A stretch of 64,000 nt of DNA from Rotaria socialis (GCA_905331475.1 CAJNYU010000003.1:62001-126000), one strand, 5' to 3'; positions 10,833-22,268 are shown, counted from the stretch's first letter. Notes: generated by a model not told the origin, from the sequence alone. Numbers and translations are program-made.

Positions 10833-12705
10833 ATCAATCCGGGTAAATTTTTCGATTGATTGAAATTCAACAAGTGGATTCTCATTTGTTTTAAGTACTT
10901 GTTGAAATAAATCATTTGATATAACAGCTTCTATTACAATCGATTTCCCTCATCCATTCATCCAATGTAATCCTGGCTGTTTCTTTATCTTTAATTTAAA
11001 AACAAATCGTTAATCTAAATCAAGAGGAGGGGGACACTTTGTACGCAAAACGGCCCTAAATAAAAATCAGTTCAAAACTCATTTCTAACTACGATTTCAC
11101 GCTGTACTGTGTGTGAGTACATGATTCTGAGCTTTTACAGACCATTTTCAAAAGGTTTTAGTCTCCGTCTAAAAGCAGTAGATCTCTACAATAGAACATT
11201 TACTGCAGCGACTGTTGTAGCAGCCAGCAACACATTATACAGGCCCGCTAATAACCTACAGATAGAGCTTTTCAAAACCAACAAAATGATCATAAAACAT
11301 TCAATAAAATATGCTGTGCTCGACAATTCCTAAACANGTCGTAATTTAACCATCATTAGTGGGCTTTTCGAATGCTCTAACAATTGTAAAAAATGGCTCC
11401 GAGTCTCAATAACATGAGGTAACAATAGCTACAACACCTGACAGAAAATAACTACAGCTAAATAGCATTGTTAATATTTGGCAAGAAATCCTCCACTGTG
11501 ACTAGAACTTCTATACACAGTTTTGTTCAAAATAAAATTCTGTATCGAATGGTATATAGAACATGTTTCTTTTACTGGAAAAGTACCGACTCTCAATTCA
11601 ACCATTGTATCTAAAAGATGTTCACATGAACAAAACCACAACTGATCTTATGCACAACGGAACAAGCTAAAACTTGTAGAAATGATATAGAACAACGCGC
11701 TCTGCAGTTTGGGAAAACTTCACACTGAACTGACGTCTTTTTCAAATTAGGCCGAAATGACCACAAAACATCCCTCTTCCTTTCTCTATGTTTTTATTAT
11801 TCCTCAGATGAACCCTAGATTTTAAAGCACACAATCACCTATATTTCCACCGGTGAAATCACGATGGTACCTAGTTCAGTACTCGAGATCGTAAGCACCA
11901 CACTTTACCATACATTCGTCTTACCATAAGTTTCGACAGTGTGCTGTTTAGGAATTGTCGAGCACAGCATATTTTATTGAATGTTTTATGATCATTTTGT
12001 TGGTTTTGAAAAGCTCTATCTGTAGGTTATTAGCGGGCCTGTATAATGTGTTGCTGGCTGCTACAACAGTCGCTGCAGTAAATGTTCTATTGTAGAGATC
12101 TACTGCTTTTAGACGGAGACTAAAACCTTTTGAAAATGGTCTGTAAAAGCTCAGAATCATGTACTCACACACAGTACAGCGTGAAATCGTAGTTAGAAAT
12201 GATTTTGAACTGATTTTTATTTAGGGCCGTTTTGCGTACAAAGTGTTCCCCCTCCTTTCAAAGAATTAACTTACCAATAGAATAATTACCACTAATACTA
12301 ATTACATAAACTCTTTCTAAGCATGTAGATTTAATAAGTGTTAAAACAGCTTGAACACCATTTAATAGCATAGTCCTTCCCATAACATTATTAGTTGTTG
12401 CAACAAAACAAACAAATAATATTCAGTTAAGTTTCGCTTAATACTTGTTCAGCGTGCCTATGAGCTTGTACGATCAAAACATTGCTTTTTTTCATGAGAA
12501 CATTTTCAAACTATTGATAAGCATCATATGCTTATCGAATTGTTATAAAATTAAGTACAGGACTATGTCTCATAACACCATTGAAAACGATCGTTTCAAT
12601 ACCAGTTTTTAACATTGTTAGAGCTTTACATTCACGATTCGTATCGGCAATAAGTGAACCCATAAGAAATGAATTCTTATCTATTTCCATTGACTCATTT
12701 GAACC
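10833..12705 (-). pseudogene. HMGCR: HMG-CoA reductase pseudogene (partial, split by a mobile element)
   Basis: The upstream part (12262-12705) reads FLMGSLIADTNRECKAL, matching the family's EGCLVASTNRGCRAI, then AYDA, and in a second frame NVMGRTMLLNGVQAVLTLI and YVISISGNYSI (family: GDAMGMNMISKGTEKAL and LAVSGNYCTD). The downstream part (10833-10990) continues KKQPGLHWMNG-stop-GKSIVIEAVISNDLF and QQVLKTNENPLVE, matching [22 protein letters not shown] and REVLKTTTEA. There are at least three in-frame stops, one frameshift at the DKK junction and no N- or C-terminal regions, so this host gene copy is dead. Its intron between GNYSI and DKK contains the 1.23-kb element at 11026-12255. HMG-CoA reductase makes mevalonate, two steps before the intact PMVK at 2 kb; the proximity may be chance. 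Confidence 0.75.
11026..12255. mobile_element. Non-autonomous DNA element with 311-bp terminal inverted repeats
   Basis: The arms 11026-11336 and 11945-12255 are near-perfect inverted copies of each other, each starting GGAGGGGG(A)ACACTTTGTAC and ending at TGTTTAGGAATTGTC. They differ visibly by one base near the tip and a base or two elsewhere. Each arm encodes the same 74-codon open frame in opposite directions, which is a by-product of the repeat, not a gene. The 600-bp interior holds no convincing transposase. Flanks (AATCAAGA left, TTTCAAAGA right) could be a degenerate target duplication of 8-9 bp, which together with long TIRs would fit a Mutator-like element, but this is unproven. The single N at 11337 lies exactly at the inner edge of the left arm. 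Confidence 0.85.
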
Positions 12706-13142
12706 TACAATTATCTATGGATCATTACAAGGTGGATCTCTCCATTAAATGAAGATGCACTGTTAGTTATGTTTGTGCGAATTGTTTTATTAGTTTATTA
12801 AACTAACTATCACTTTCAGGAATGAAGAATGTTAGTGTATTTTCATAACATATACTTCTATCCTCTCCATTCTTTTCTATTTTCTCTTTGTTTTCATGTG
12901 CTTACATAAACACTGTTTTTCTAAACGAAAAAATAGAGAGCGAATATAATGCATCTTCAACTGTGTTCGTCACTTCTCGTGAGCGAGAACGCTAACAAAG
13001 AATATAAAAGAAACACAGGATTTATGTGTAACGAATGCTTCAAGATAAATGGTGATACAATATCTCGTGGGAATCATATCTTGAATATTTTGAAGAGACA
13101 TTCAGGCGTGGACAATTGAAAAAAGCCAAAATATGATAGTAG

Positions 13143-13392
13143 ATTGAGACTACCGTTTATTTTATGGATATTTTTTTCAGATTTATCATTATTACTATTT
13201 TCATTACAAGTTAATCTATGGATGAGCCTTCTGAGGTTTGTAACCATTTGTCTGTTTACATCTTTCCTATGTCAACTATTTAGCGTAAAGCAAACTACGC
13301 CGGTAATGAAAAGAGACAACTCGCAAGTTATTTGGATAATTGTTCATCAGAATCGACTACAACTACTACTACTACTACTACTACTACTATAG
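13143..13392. repeat. (CTA)n microsatellite and flanking spacer
   Basis: A run of about ten CTA units ends at about 13390, directly beside the foldback element that starts at 13393. The 82-codon open frame over 13144-13392 ends in a poly-Leu stretch made by this microsatellite and is not credible as a gene. Confidence 0.6.
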
Positions 13393-14421
13393 TAGTCGAC
13401 GATCTTGACTTCGATCTGTCCAGATTCTTGTTTTCCTTGAATATCAGACAAGATTCTTTGTAATCATAATATTCAGACAAGATTCTTCGAGGCAGGAAAG
13501 AAACAAGATTCTTGTCTGTTATTCAAGAAAAACACAATCTTGTCTGATTGATCAGATAAATAAGAATCAGGCAAGAATGGCAAGATATTCAAGATTTTTT
13601 TAAATTCAGGCAAGAATCTTGTTTCTTTCCTTTCTCAAAGAATCTTGCCTGTTATTCAAGAAAAACACAATCTTGTCTGATTGATCGGATAAATAAGAAT
13701 CACGCAAGAATTACAAGATATTTCAAATTTCTTGAAATTCAGACAAGCTTCTTTTTTCTTTTCTTTTCAACATATCTTAAAGAAAAATATCACGTGATGT
13801 CTGTGTATATATAGTTATAAATATACAGAAATTTGAACATTATATATTTTTTTCTAGATGACGCGCTGACGAACTATAACACATGTATTTTTTGAATAAA
13901 TTCTTTTGTTCAATCGTTTTTCTTTTATTTTTTTTCTTCTTGATTTGTTTTACGCGATATGAATTTTTGTATGTTTCCTTGCACATATAATGTACTTTTT
14001 TTGTATTTTTTTTTAATTCGAAATTAAAATATAATAGGACCGAAAGGAGGCAACCGTATGGATGCCTAAATAAAATTTATCTGTATTACAAGGATTTTCT
14101 CAAAATAGCAAGAATTGTAAGAAAACAAGAATCTTGCCAAAATGGCAAGAAACAAGAATCATGCCAGAAAAGCAAGAAACAAGAATCATGTAAGAATTGC
14201 AAGAACACAAGAATCAGGCAAGAATACAAGAACACAAGAATCTTGCCTGGCGGGACATTTCTTGCCTCGCCAGCCAAGATTGTGTCTACACGAATCTTGC
14301 CAGAAAGTCAAGAGCTGTTTTTTCAGACAAGCATCTTGTACAGAAGGAATGGCAAAAGAATCTTGTCTGATATTCAAGAAAAACAAGAACCTGGACAGAT
14401 CGAAGTCAAGATCGTCGACTA
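13393..14421. mobile_element. Foldback element with 65-bp TIRs and GAATCTTG-rich interior
   Basis: The ends are inverted copies of about 65 bp (GTCGACGATCTTGACTTCGA ... ATCAGACAAGATTCTTT) with about two mismatches: 13395-13460 and 14352-14419. A TA dinucleotide flanks both tips (13393-13394 and 14420-14421), as expected for a Tc1/mariner-type TA target duplication. The interior is full of AAGAATC / GATTCTTG and CAAGAATCTTGCC words on both strands. Two copies of a unit of about 125 bp (CTGTTATTCAAGAAAAACAC ... AGATAAATAAGAATCA) lie in tandem near 13515-13620 and 13640-13740. No transposase is present, so it would depend on an enzyme supplied elsewhere. Confidence 0.8.
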
Positions 14422-15700
14422 GTGTAGCTCCGATGATCAACCGATGGATATGATATCATCAATACACACCAAAAATGATGTTGTAAGTAATGAATTTACT
14501 TTTGTGGTTTCTACTATTGAAGTCGTGTGCTTTATGATTGATTTTTCGATCTCAATGTGTTTTTAACGTTGAGACCAGAAGCCGTCACAGGGCTGGGCAA
14601 AACCTTTTTTCCTTTTCACAATATAAAACAAATGAAAAACATCTGATTTCAGTTTAGTGTGTCTGATTAGAAAATCGATTAAAATGGAAATATTTTAATC
14701 TAATTATTTGATGTTCAATCCATTTTGCTTGATTAAAATTCACTTTGAAAATAAAAAAAAGATTTTTTCCTGTGATAGGTAAATATAGAAATAGCTACTA
14801 TAACAACAGGATATGTTAATAAATATTCTTTCTTATCAACAGCATCATTTCGACATGTCATATTATTAAAAATTCAAACTGATGCATGAAAAAATATATG
14901 CAAAACACTCGTGTATATTTCATCGACATATATAGTACGTAGGAAGTTTCTTTTCTAATAAAGAAAAAGAGAAAGAGAAAGAGAAAGAGAAAGAGGAAAA
15001 GGCTGAACTTGCTCATTGCTGTTCATTTTTCTTTTCTAACGATCTGCATCGGTCACGATGTGTATGTCCCACGGCATTCCTTTCGTAAGTGATTTTTTTA
15101 TACGACATTTTTAATTCCAAATGCATAATTTATTTGAGTCGTCAAAAGGTGATTTTCGTTTCTTTTTTAACGTTCGTAACAAAAATTCATATTATCTGCT
15201 CTGATGGTAATGTGAACAGAAAAACGACACAAACAGAGTCTCTAAAAACGTGAAATCCTCTGGAATTCACTGGTAGGTCTATAAAATATCCCTAAAGAGT
15301 TTCTATTTTCAGCAAGTGAAGATGAACACTTAAAGTCTGTTGTGACTCCCTAGTGATTCATCAAGAAAACATGACGAAATATAACAACACGTTCATCGTT
15401 TTTGTGTGTATCTGTCTAAGTATGAAACTCAGTTAGGATTTAATAGAAGTATTTTTTTTTCAAAATGATTTTCTTTTAAAAATCATGCCTATTATTTAGC
15501 CATCTGGCTGAATCTGTTGGCAGTCAACTCATCATTTCGGTAAGAAATGATTTCTAAACCGAATGACTGATCTATTGAGACGAGGGTTCCTGAGCTATTC
15601 CGAAGAAAATAATCAATAAATATCCATAAAAAGATGACACACACTCTTCTAAAACACAGGTCATTTTTAATCGAAATTATTTTCTATTCTAATGATTTTT
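14422..15700. other. Intergenic spacer with GAAA microsatellite
   Basis: No supported gene. A (GAGAAA)n microsatellite lies at about 14962-14996. A short frame near 15058-15085 (MCMSHGIPF followed by GTAAGT) has the look of a leader exon but cannot be tied to a gene. Confidence 0.4.
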
Positions 15701-15713
15701 CTTTTAGGATAGT

Positions 15714-17471
15714 ATGACCTCGTCTATATCACCACCTGCTGCTCCAGCACCAGCACCGGTCATCATTAATGAAGACGAAATCGAAGGTTTTAATGATAAT
15801 GTAGATGAAATTTTAACAGAAAAAGAAACGATTCAACAAACGTTGGAGCAAAAAGAATTGAAATTCAACAAATTCAACAAGCACTTGAACAAAAACAAAC
15901 ACAACTTACTTCATATTTTTCAAGTAAATATTTTGACTTACTCTTTTGATTATCTCAAATGAAAGAAGATGTAAAAAATCTATAAAGATAGAGCGAGAAA
16001 AGCTGCACAAAATCTACATAAAATAATATCCAAAAAATATGCGCATACAATAGTTTAATTGAGTCCAAAAGCAAAAAGAAAGAAATTTAATATTTTGGAT
16101 TTGTAGGTGTTTTTTACACGCTCCTACATTTGTGATAATCAAAAACAGTACATCAATATTTTTTGTATAACACTCGTCATTTCAGGTTTACTTGCAAAAT
16201 GTTTCTTTGGTCTTCAAGTCAACAACAAATTGTTGTCCGATATTACCATAAAGGTATGAATAATGTTTGAAGAAGCATTGACAATTGTCTATTTTCTTTT
16301 AGTTGTTTGATGATGTTGCACCACGAACATGTTGTAAGTTTTTGATTATAATCCTTGTGTCTATGTTTCTTTTTCATTTTATAGCTTATTTTCGATCAGT
16401 AATATCCGGTAAACGGGGCTATTATTTTCAAAATGTCAAATTCGACTATTTGGTTGTGAACAAATATTTTGAAGATAGACGTTTTTGCTCATAGAAATAA
16501 ATCTGAACATATCGTTTATTTTTTGTTCCAGGGGGACAAGTTATGGCGTATACACGCAATGGCATTTGGTAAAATATTTTTATTATTTTTGTTTCAGTAT
16601 TTACCTTCATATTTCTAGTATTCGTCATGAAATAAAGGAAAAAACAAATAATTTAATTCACAATCGCGAAGACCTTATAAGCATGGATGTCAAAACAATG
16701 CGATTTGGAATCACTTTAGGTAAATAATTTTTTACGAGTAATAGTAGTAATTCACATATTATTCTTCATTTTTAGGTCCCATGCCAATTTTGGATAATAA
16801 TAATAATAATAATAATGTAAATTATAAATCATTTATCATATTCATTAAACTTCCCAGGTCAAACAGTACGGTCCGTATACGACCGTTTACAACTATTTTC
16901 CGGGCTAAAATTTCCCGTAATATCTGGCGCAGTAATACGGACCGTATGATCATGAGAGTACGGAGCACAAACAGCCGTAGACCATGAAAATTCAGTCCCG
17001 TTTACGGTGCCGTATTACTGTGCCAGGTACTACGGGCAAATACGGCCTATTTACTGCCGTAAATATACTGTTTTGACATCGTTTACCGTCAATAAACAGA
17101 CTGTAAACGAGTCCGTTTTGATCAACCTGAGTTGCGACTTTCATTTAGATTATCTTCGGTGAAATCGAAACGGGAATGGAAATTATACAATCAATTAATG
17201 CACGTGGTATGTTCAACTAATTTGATTTTAATTTTGATTTATGTAACATTTTCGTTTTTTAGGTATTTAACGTGCTGATGTTCGATGTGCTCTTGAAGCT
17301 AATGTTGTACACGATGATGATTCTCATACTGTTGCTCCATTTGATACTGTAAATACTGACAATGCTCAACCTGGTGCTATGACTATTGATAATAGCCAAA
17401 TTAGTGCCGACGATGTTGGTGATAATCCAATAGACAATGTTGTTATTTACACTTGTGGTCAACGAGATTAG
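15714..17471 (+). pseudogene. Cyclophilin-type peptidyl-prolyl isomerase, decayed, with N-terminal coiled coil
   Basis: The ATG at 15714 follows the acceptor-like TTTTTCTTTTAG closely. The first exon gives MTSSISPPAAPAPAP and then a Glu/Gln-rich helix that needs a one-base shift near 15850 to continue (IQQIQQALEQKQTQLTSYF). Later exons recover a cyclophilin fold: LFDDVAPRTCSYFRSVISGK and RGYYFQNVKFD (family: PKTAENFRALCTGEKG), GGQVMAYTRNG (family GGDFTRGDGTGG), LIHNREDLISMD (family LIHNREGLLSMAN) and IIFGEIETGMEIIQSINARG. A TAA follows ARGI, after which the frame stays open to VVIYTCGQRD, the usual cyclophilin end, with an acidic insert of about 45 residues. The catalytic FHR is FDY and the segment before GGQ is disrupted. 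One frameshift and a stop indicate a pseudogene; a very diverged expressed copy is less likely. Confidence 0.65.
16855..17129. repeat. CG-rich foldback element, copy 2 (275 bp), in a cyclophilin intron
   Basis: The segment runs CAGGTCAAACAGTACGGTCC to TTTTGATCAACCTG: the tips CAGGT/ACCTG are inverted and the next 15 bp pair imperfectly. The interior repeats TACGGTCCGTATACGACCG and AATACGGACCGTATGATC plus GTTTACGGTGCCGTATTACT. It interrupts an intron of the cyclophilin relic: removing it leaves GTAAATTATAAATC ... GCGACTTTCATTTAG, about 60 bp, the usual intron size here. This gives a good estimate of both boundaries. It shares ends and word content with 3913-4129. Confidence 0.65.
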
Positions 17472-17893
17472 ATGTTTTTACATATGGTCATTTTTTTTAC
17501 ATAAAAAATTAAAACAACTATATATCTTCATAAAGGGTCTTTTGTGAGGAATAAATTTTTGATTCAATTGTTGGTAATATAGATGAAATCGAAGGATTTA
17601 ATTGAGTTATTTGTTGTTGATGAATAGGATTATGAGACACAACTGAACAAGAATTTGAAATTAAAAAGCTTGTTAGCGCAGCTCCTTTGAGGCTAAAATG
17701 TGGAACTCACATATATCCCTTCGGCTTACTAAAATAATGCAAAATAGTTCATCCGAAAAATCTGTCCTGATTTCCAAAACCTATAATTAGGTCATTGCCT
17801 ATTTTCTTATGTCTGTAATCGAGTATTAATTGTTAGCTAGTATATTTAACAATGACAGATACTAGTTTCTATGGTCTGTAATGGTACCCTAAN

Positions 17894-17985
17894 TTGTGGT
17901 CATTTCGGCCTAATTTGAAAAAGACGTCAGTTCAGTGTGAAGTTTTCCCAAACTGCAGAGCGCGTTGTTCTATATCATTTCTACA
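17894..17985 (-). mobile_element. 92-bp fragment of the 1.23-kb long-TIR element
   Basis: These 92 bases are the exact reverse complement, as far as I can read, of 11675-11766 in the interior of the element at 11026-12255. The fragment begins immediately after the single N at 17893, so the rest of a second copy was probably lost when contigs were joined within the repeat. Confidence 0.85.
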
Positions 17986-18457
17986 TAATGATAAGCATGA
18001 TATTAAATAGCTATTTAGCACATATGAGTAACATTGATAGTTTAACTAGATGAATACATTGATTTTGATATACAATTGAAAATTTAGTTGTTACCAATTT
18101 GTAGTACATTGAAGCAGTGTAGCCTGTTAATGTCTTGCTTAATTCGAATTTGTAGTTTTTTACACTTTAAAGGATTTTGTTGTCATGAATTTCATTCTTT
18201 TAAATTAGCAAAAATAAAGTTGTTTTATTATATTATTTAAGCCATAACATGCAAGATGAAGTCGAAAGCTTAAATTATCTTGATGAAATATATGTAAGTA
18301 TTCTTGTCTGTATAATTGTTTCTCCTCATGCTTTGGAGATTCATACATTTTTATACAACTTGCTTACTAGAACTAAATTTGGAATATTTCTAATATTTAT
18401 GTTAGTATAGAATGAATTGTATTAAGTTACTCATTGTTAAATTCCATGGTGTCAATT

Positions 18458-18575
18458 GAGGGTGTGGGTGTTGATATCTTTCACCCACACCCTAAGCAAA
18501 CTGCAAATGAATGATTTGTAAAAACCTTTTTGTCAAATTTTTATTTAAAATCAATGAGAAGGTGTGGGTGTGAAT
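18458..18575. repeat. Three telomere-like tracts, first two inverted
   Basis: GAGGGTGTGGGTG at 18458-18470 is followed 10 bp later by TCACCCACACCCTAAG (18480-18495), a near-perfect complement, then by AAGGTGTGGGTGTGAAT at 18559-18575. Each includes the TGTGGG unit. The surrounding DNA (17986-19090) is AT-rich without a supported gene. Confidence 0.6.
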
Positions 18576-19102
18576 ATTGAGATGATCTACTGTCACAGTT
18601 ATTACTCGGCACCAACAGCTACATCCACATCATGAAAGAAAAACATTTATATAAATGCGTACTTGCCTCTTAGAGCTGAAATTACTCTAAATAAACGAAA
18701 AATACTGTAATTTCTGTAAGAAAACAATGAAAATATCTTTTTCAATCAGAAAAGTAACCGCTGACGAATGAAGGCTTCAGTAATGTAGAGCAATTCTCAC
18801 ATATTATTATTAAAAATTGAAATGAATCATTGAAAAAATCCATGTATTGCAATATGGGCGAATTTAAATTATTATAATGAAACCTATTTGATTGCTTTTG
18901 CCTTGGATTTTAATTCTTGATATTATGGATGGAAATGTATGGTATAGATGAAGAGCACGTTCTCATCCGGTTAAGAATTAATACATACATACGTAGATTC
19001 AAAAGCAAATATTCTTGAATTCTTGGTATATTCCTTTTCTTATATTTCAGTCATTACAAAAATCGTAATTTTTCTTAATTTATAGATTGTCAAACTTGGA
19101 AA

Positions 19103-19279
19103 ATGAATCCTACTGATACGATAGTTAAGATCAATGCTATTCGTTACGATGTGAAGACTGACATCTCTCGAATACATGAGTCTTGCACGTTGGAAATTCA
19201 TGAGTCATCATTTCGTAAAATAAATAATTTGGCATTCTTTTTCTTCCGTCTGAATGCCATAAAATCAGCACATCATTGA
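19103..19279 (+). CDS. Short ORF upstream of the FEM1-like gene
   Basis: A 58-codon frame (MNPTDTIVKINAIRYDVKT ... KSAHH) runs from an ATG 18 nt after the acceptor-like TTCTTAATTTATAG to a TGA, 27 nt before the FEM1-like ATG. Codon use looks coding-like. It could be an upstream ORF in the FEM1 leader, a separate tiny gene, or the remnant of an older N-terminus. I do not recognise the peptide. Confidence 0.35.
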   Translation: MNPTDTIVKINAIRYDVKTDISRIHESCTLEIHESSFRKINNLAFFFFRLNAIKSAHH

Positions 19280-19306
19280 GTTGTGCGATCATTTTGGCAT
19301 ATCATC

Positions 19307-22268
19307 ATGGAAATATTACAAAGAAGTTACTCATCAACAGAAAGAGAAGATCCTTCGATTATAAATGAACTATACGAATTGGTTTTTCATAATCAACCGG
19401 AGGAACTCAAATTTTATTTACAGAGTAAACCAGACATAATCTCATATATTTTTACTCACATTCATCGATCGGATGTCGAACATTACAGTTTTCTCATGTT
19501 GGCTTCATTACGTGGGTATGATGCAATCGTAGATATTTTACTTCAACATTGTCCTAATTGTATTGATCAGATCGCACTGCAAGGACACGTATACGGTGTT
19601 AACGGCGTTTTAATAAAAAATGCAACTGCCTTGTGGTGCGCCCTTGATCGTGGTCATTTTACAATTGCAAAGACTTTGATTGATTTGGGTAAAGCTAATG
19701 CTGATGATGGTACATCGACTCCATTTTTGATTGAAGCCGTTTTCAGAGAACGACTCGACATTGTTCAATTTTTAGTTGAAAATGATTATGTTGATATCAA
19801 TGGAACAGTGACTCGTGATAGAAATAAATATACGAGCCTCATCGCAGCTGCTTCCTTAAATAATACGCAGATATTGACCTATATCATAGAAAAAGGCGCT
19901 GAGCTTGATTATAGGACGTACGCACACGATGATACGGCGCTTACCACTGCTATTAAACGAGGTCATTTAGCATCAGTGAAGTTACTATGCTCAGCAGGTG
20001 CCTCCTGTGGCACAGCCAATCGTTTTGGGGACACTCCATTGATATTAGCAATCAAGAACGATCACGTAGATATAGTCGATACCTTAGTCGAACATACTCA
20101 TGACGACATAGCTTTCAATTTTCTTGAACGAAATGCTGCTTTTTTTATACTTTCTGACCATGATGGTCAACGACAACAACATGAATTCATGATGCGACTT
20201 TTGCAACAATCAATACAAAGACGAGAACAATTTAATGTACCAAAAACCATTATCGAACCTGTTGCTGCTTATGATTTTCATAAAGAATGTCAATCTATTG
20301 ACGAACTCGACAAGATCAAACATGATAGAGATCGTCTCTACATTGAAGCTTTGCTTATCCAAGAACGTCTTCTTCTGCCTGTGAAGGATGTGAAATTATT
20401 TGAGCCTTTACTAACACGAGTCATTGTACTTGTTGAAAGGAACGAGTTCGATCGAGCACTTCATCTAGCACTTCATACATTTCATTTATATCAACAGCTA
20501 AAATTAGAAACAAAAATCCATCGTTTTGTCTGGATTTTCTGTAGAATACTCCATGCAAACGTTCATTTTCCAGTTCATCTTTTTTTGGCAGCATGCAATC
20601 TTCTCTTTGAACCATCACAACAAAAGTCAGATGATGAGACTCTAAACAATGCTTTGTATCTAGCAGTCATTGCAACAAAGGTAATTAACAACTCATTAGT
20701 ACACGACCATTAATTCTTTACCTCCAAAAATGGTTTCAGAAGGGCTACTGATAAAATAAGGTTATAAAAGGAGTTCTAGCCCACTTAATATGTCAATCAT
20801 GTAATTTGATCTGTCGAAAGTGCATCTCTTTGCATAGAATCGCTGGATTAGTATGGGGATAGTGTGATAGAGAAAAAGCATTGAGCGTCCTGCTACACCA
20901 TGATTTTGTTTTATTTGAGGAGATTATTGAATAAACTATATCAACATCTATCCGCTGTTGTCATAGTAATACAGAAAAAGAAGGAGGAAATCCACCCAAT
21001 TTAATGTTCAAGAAGTGCATATTTTTGGTCTTTTGTCATATACGCATCTGCTCTGCTTTGAGCTATTTAACAACCTCTGAAGATATTTGATTCCTAGTCA
21101 ATACTTTTTCAGCTTCTCATGGGTTGAGGTTTATAATTCATAAATTAACTTGGTCCTTGATTACTCTAACAGTAGCTTCATGAGCAATTTTATTCCTTAC
21201 TATATGTAAACCAATGGTTTACTCTGAAGATGTCGAAACAAATCTAACTTAACAGTGAACGTAGCCATCTAATAGTATGCCACAGAAACTTGGAAAGATT
21301 TCTATTGCTTGTAGGTAGAAAACAAATTGTTTCGAAAAATTCGATTTTTTATCGTTTTTGTAGATGTAATTGTTGCAGACATAGAACGGTGAAAAAAAAG
21401 ATTCTTTTTGTCAGTCAATAGTTTATACAGTTCGCCACAACAAATGCTCTTACGTTTTTAAATCCCATGCTTCATTTCTTTTTTGCAATCGTTCAAAAAA
21501 ATAGCGATTGAAATTACCAATAGGAGGGTAAAAGGTTAAATACAATTTTGAAAAAACAATAATTTTAATACATGTTAGGTTCTCGAACAAGAAGCAATAG
21601 GCAATAAAGATCGCGACGCTATCATTCGATGGATCCAAGAGCTATGCCGACAACAACGTATTATGCCAACTGGACAGACTCTATTGCATTTGAGTGTTGA
21701 TTCACGAACAAACAACAATATCAACTACCGATCAGATGACATCACACCTGCCATTGTGTAAATAATATTCGATACAATTTTCAACTAAAAAAGCAAACAA
21801 ATCAATTATATTTTTTTATATTTATTTTCCAGCTTTCCGAATTTGGCAGTTACAAAGCTCTTTCTTAAATATGGAAGACGATGGATTGATGTCGATGCTA
21901 CAGATGGAATTCGAGGTGATACTGCTCTACACTTGATCTCACGCTGTTCAATACAAGACACCGACATGCCTTCAGAAGCAATCGCCAAGTTGCTGATCAA
22001 TGAAGGGGCTCATGCAGATTGCATCAATAAATATGGTGAGACGCCTATCGATGTAGCTACTAACAATCTTATAAAAAGTCTGTTACGATTACGACAAAGT
22101 CCATCATTACTGAAATGTCGTTGTGCGCGCTTGATAATTGACCAGAAAGTACCTTACGAACAATTATGGCCAAAGGAAACATTACTAAATAAATTTTTAT
22201 TCTTACACGGTGGTTTGAAATGTGAACATGCACTTTTAGAAGATGATCTGATGGAACTTTTCGACTGA
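19307..22268 (+). CDS. FEM1: FEM1-like ankyrin-repeat CUL2 substrate receptor
   Basis: Three exons: 19307-20680, 21579-21757 and 21833-22268. I take the ATG at 19307 because the frame before it, back to 19283, opens only with a GTG. The first exon holds seven or so ankyrin repeats (for example TSLIAAASLNNTQILTYIIE, FGDTPLILAIKNDHVDIVD), then YDFHKECQSIDELDKI and YIEALLIQERLLLP, matching FEM1's AYDYAKEVNSAEELEGL and MQALLIRERILGP. The later exons give TLLHLSVDSRTN, FPNLAVTKLFLKYGRRWIDV and a C-terminal KCRCARLIIDQKVPYEQLWP, matching FEM1's SPLHLAVDKNT, FPSLQVTAILIECGADV and QCLAARVIVNHRI. Vertebrate FEM1 proteins recruit substrates with C-terminal degrons to CUL2 E3 ligase. The 898-bp first intron is unusually long for this window. 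An AATAAA lies near 22346. Confidence 0.9.

Noticed and set aside
11109-12172. Two identical 74-residue ORFs on opposite strands (MCEYMILSFYRPF)
   Set aside because: They are the two arms of one long inverted repeat; the frame is open in both because the DNA is the same.
13144-13392. 82-codon ORF ending in poly-leucine
   Set aside because: The tail is a CTA microsatellite and the rest lacks any recognisable content.
13393-14421. CRISPR-like array suggested by recurring GAATCTTG words
   Set aside because: Units are irregular, on both strands, without equal spacers, and bounded by TIRs; the host is eukaryotic.
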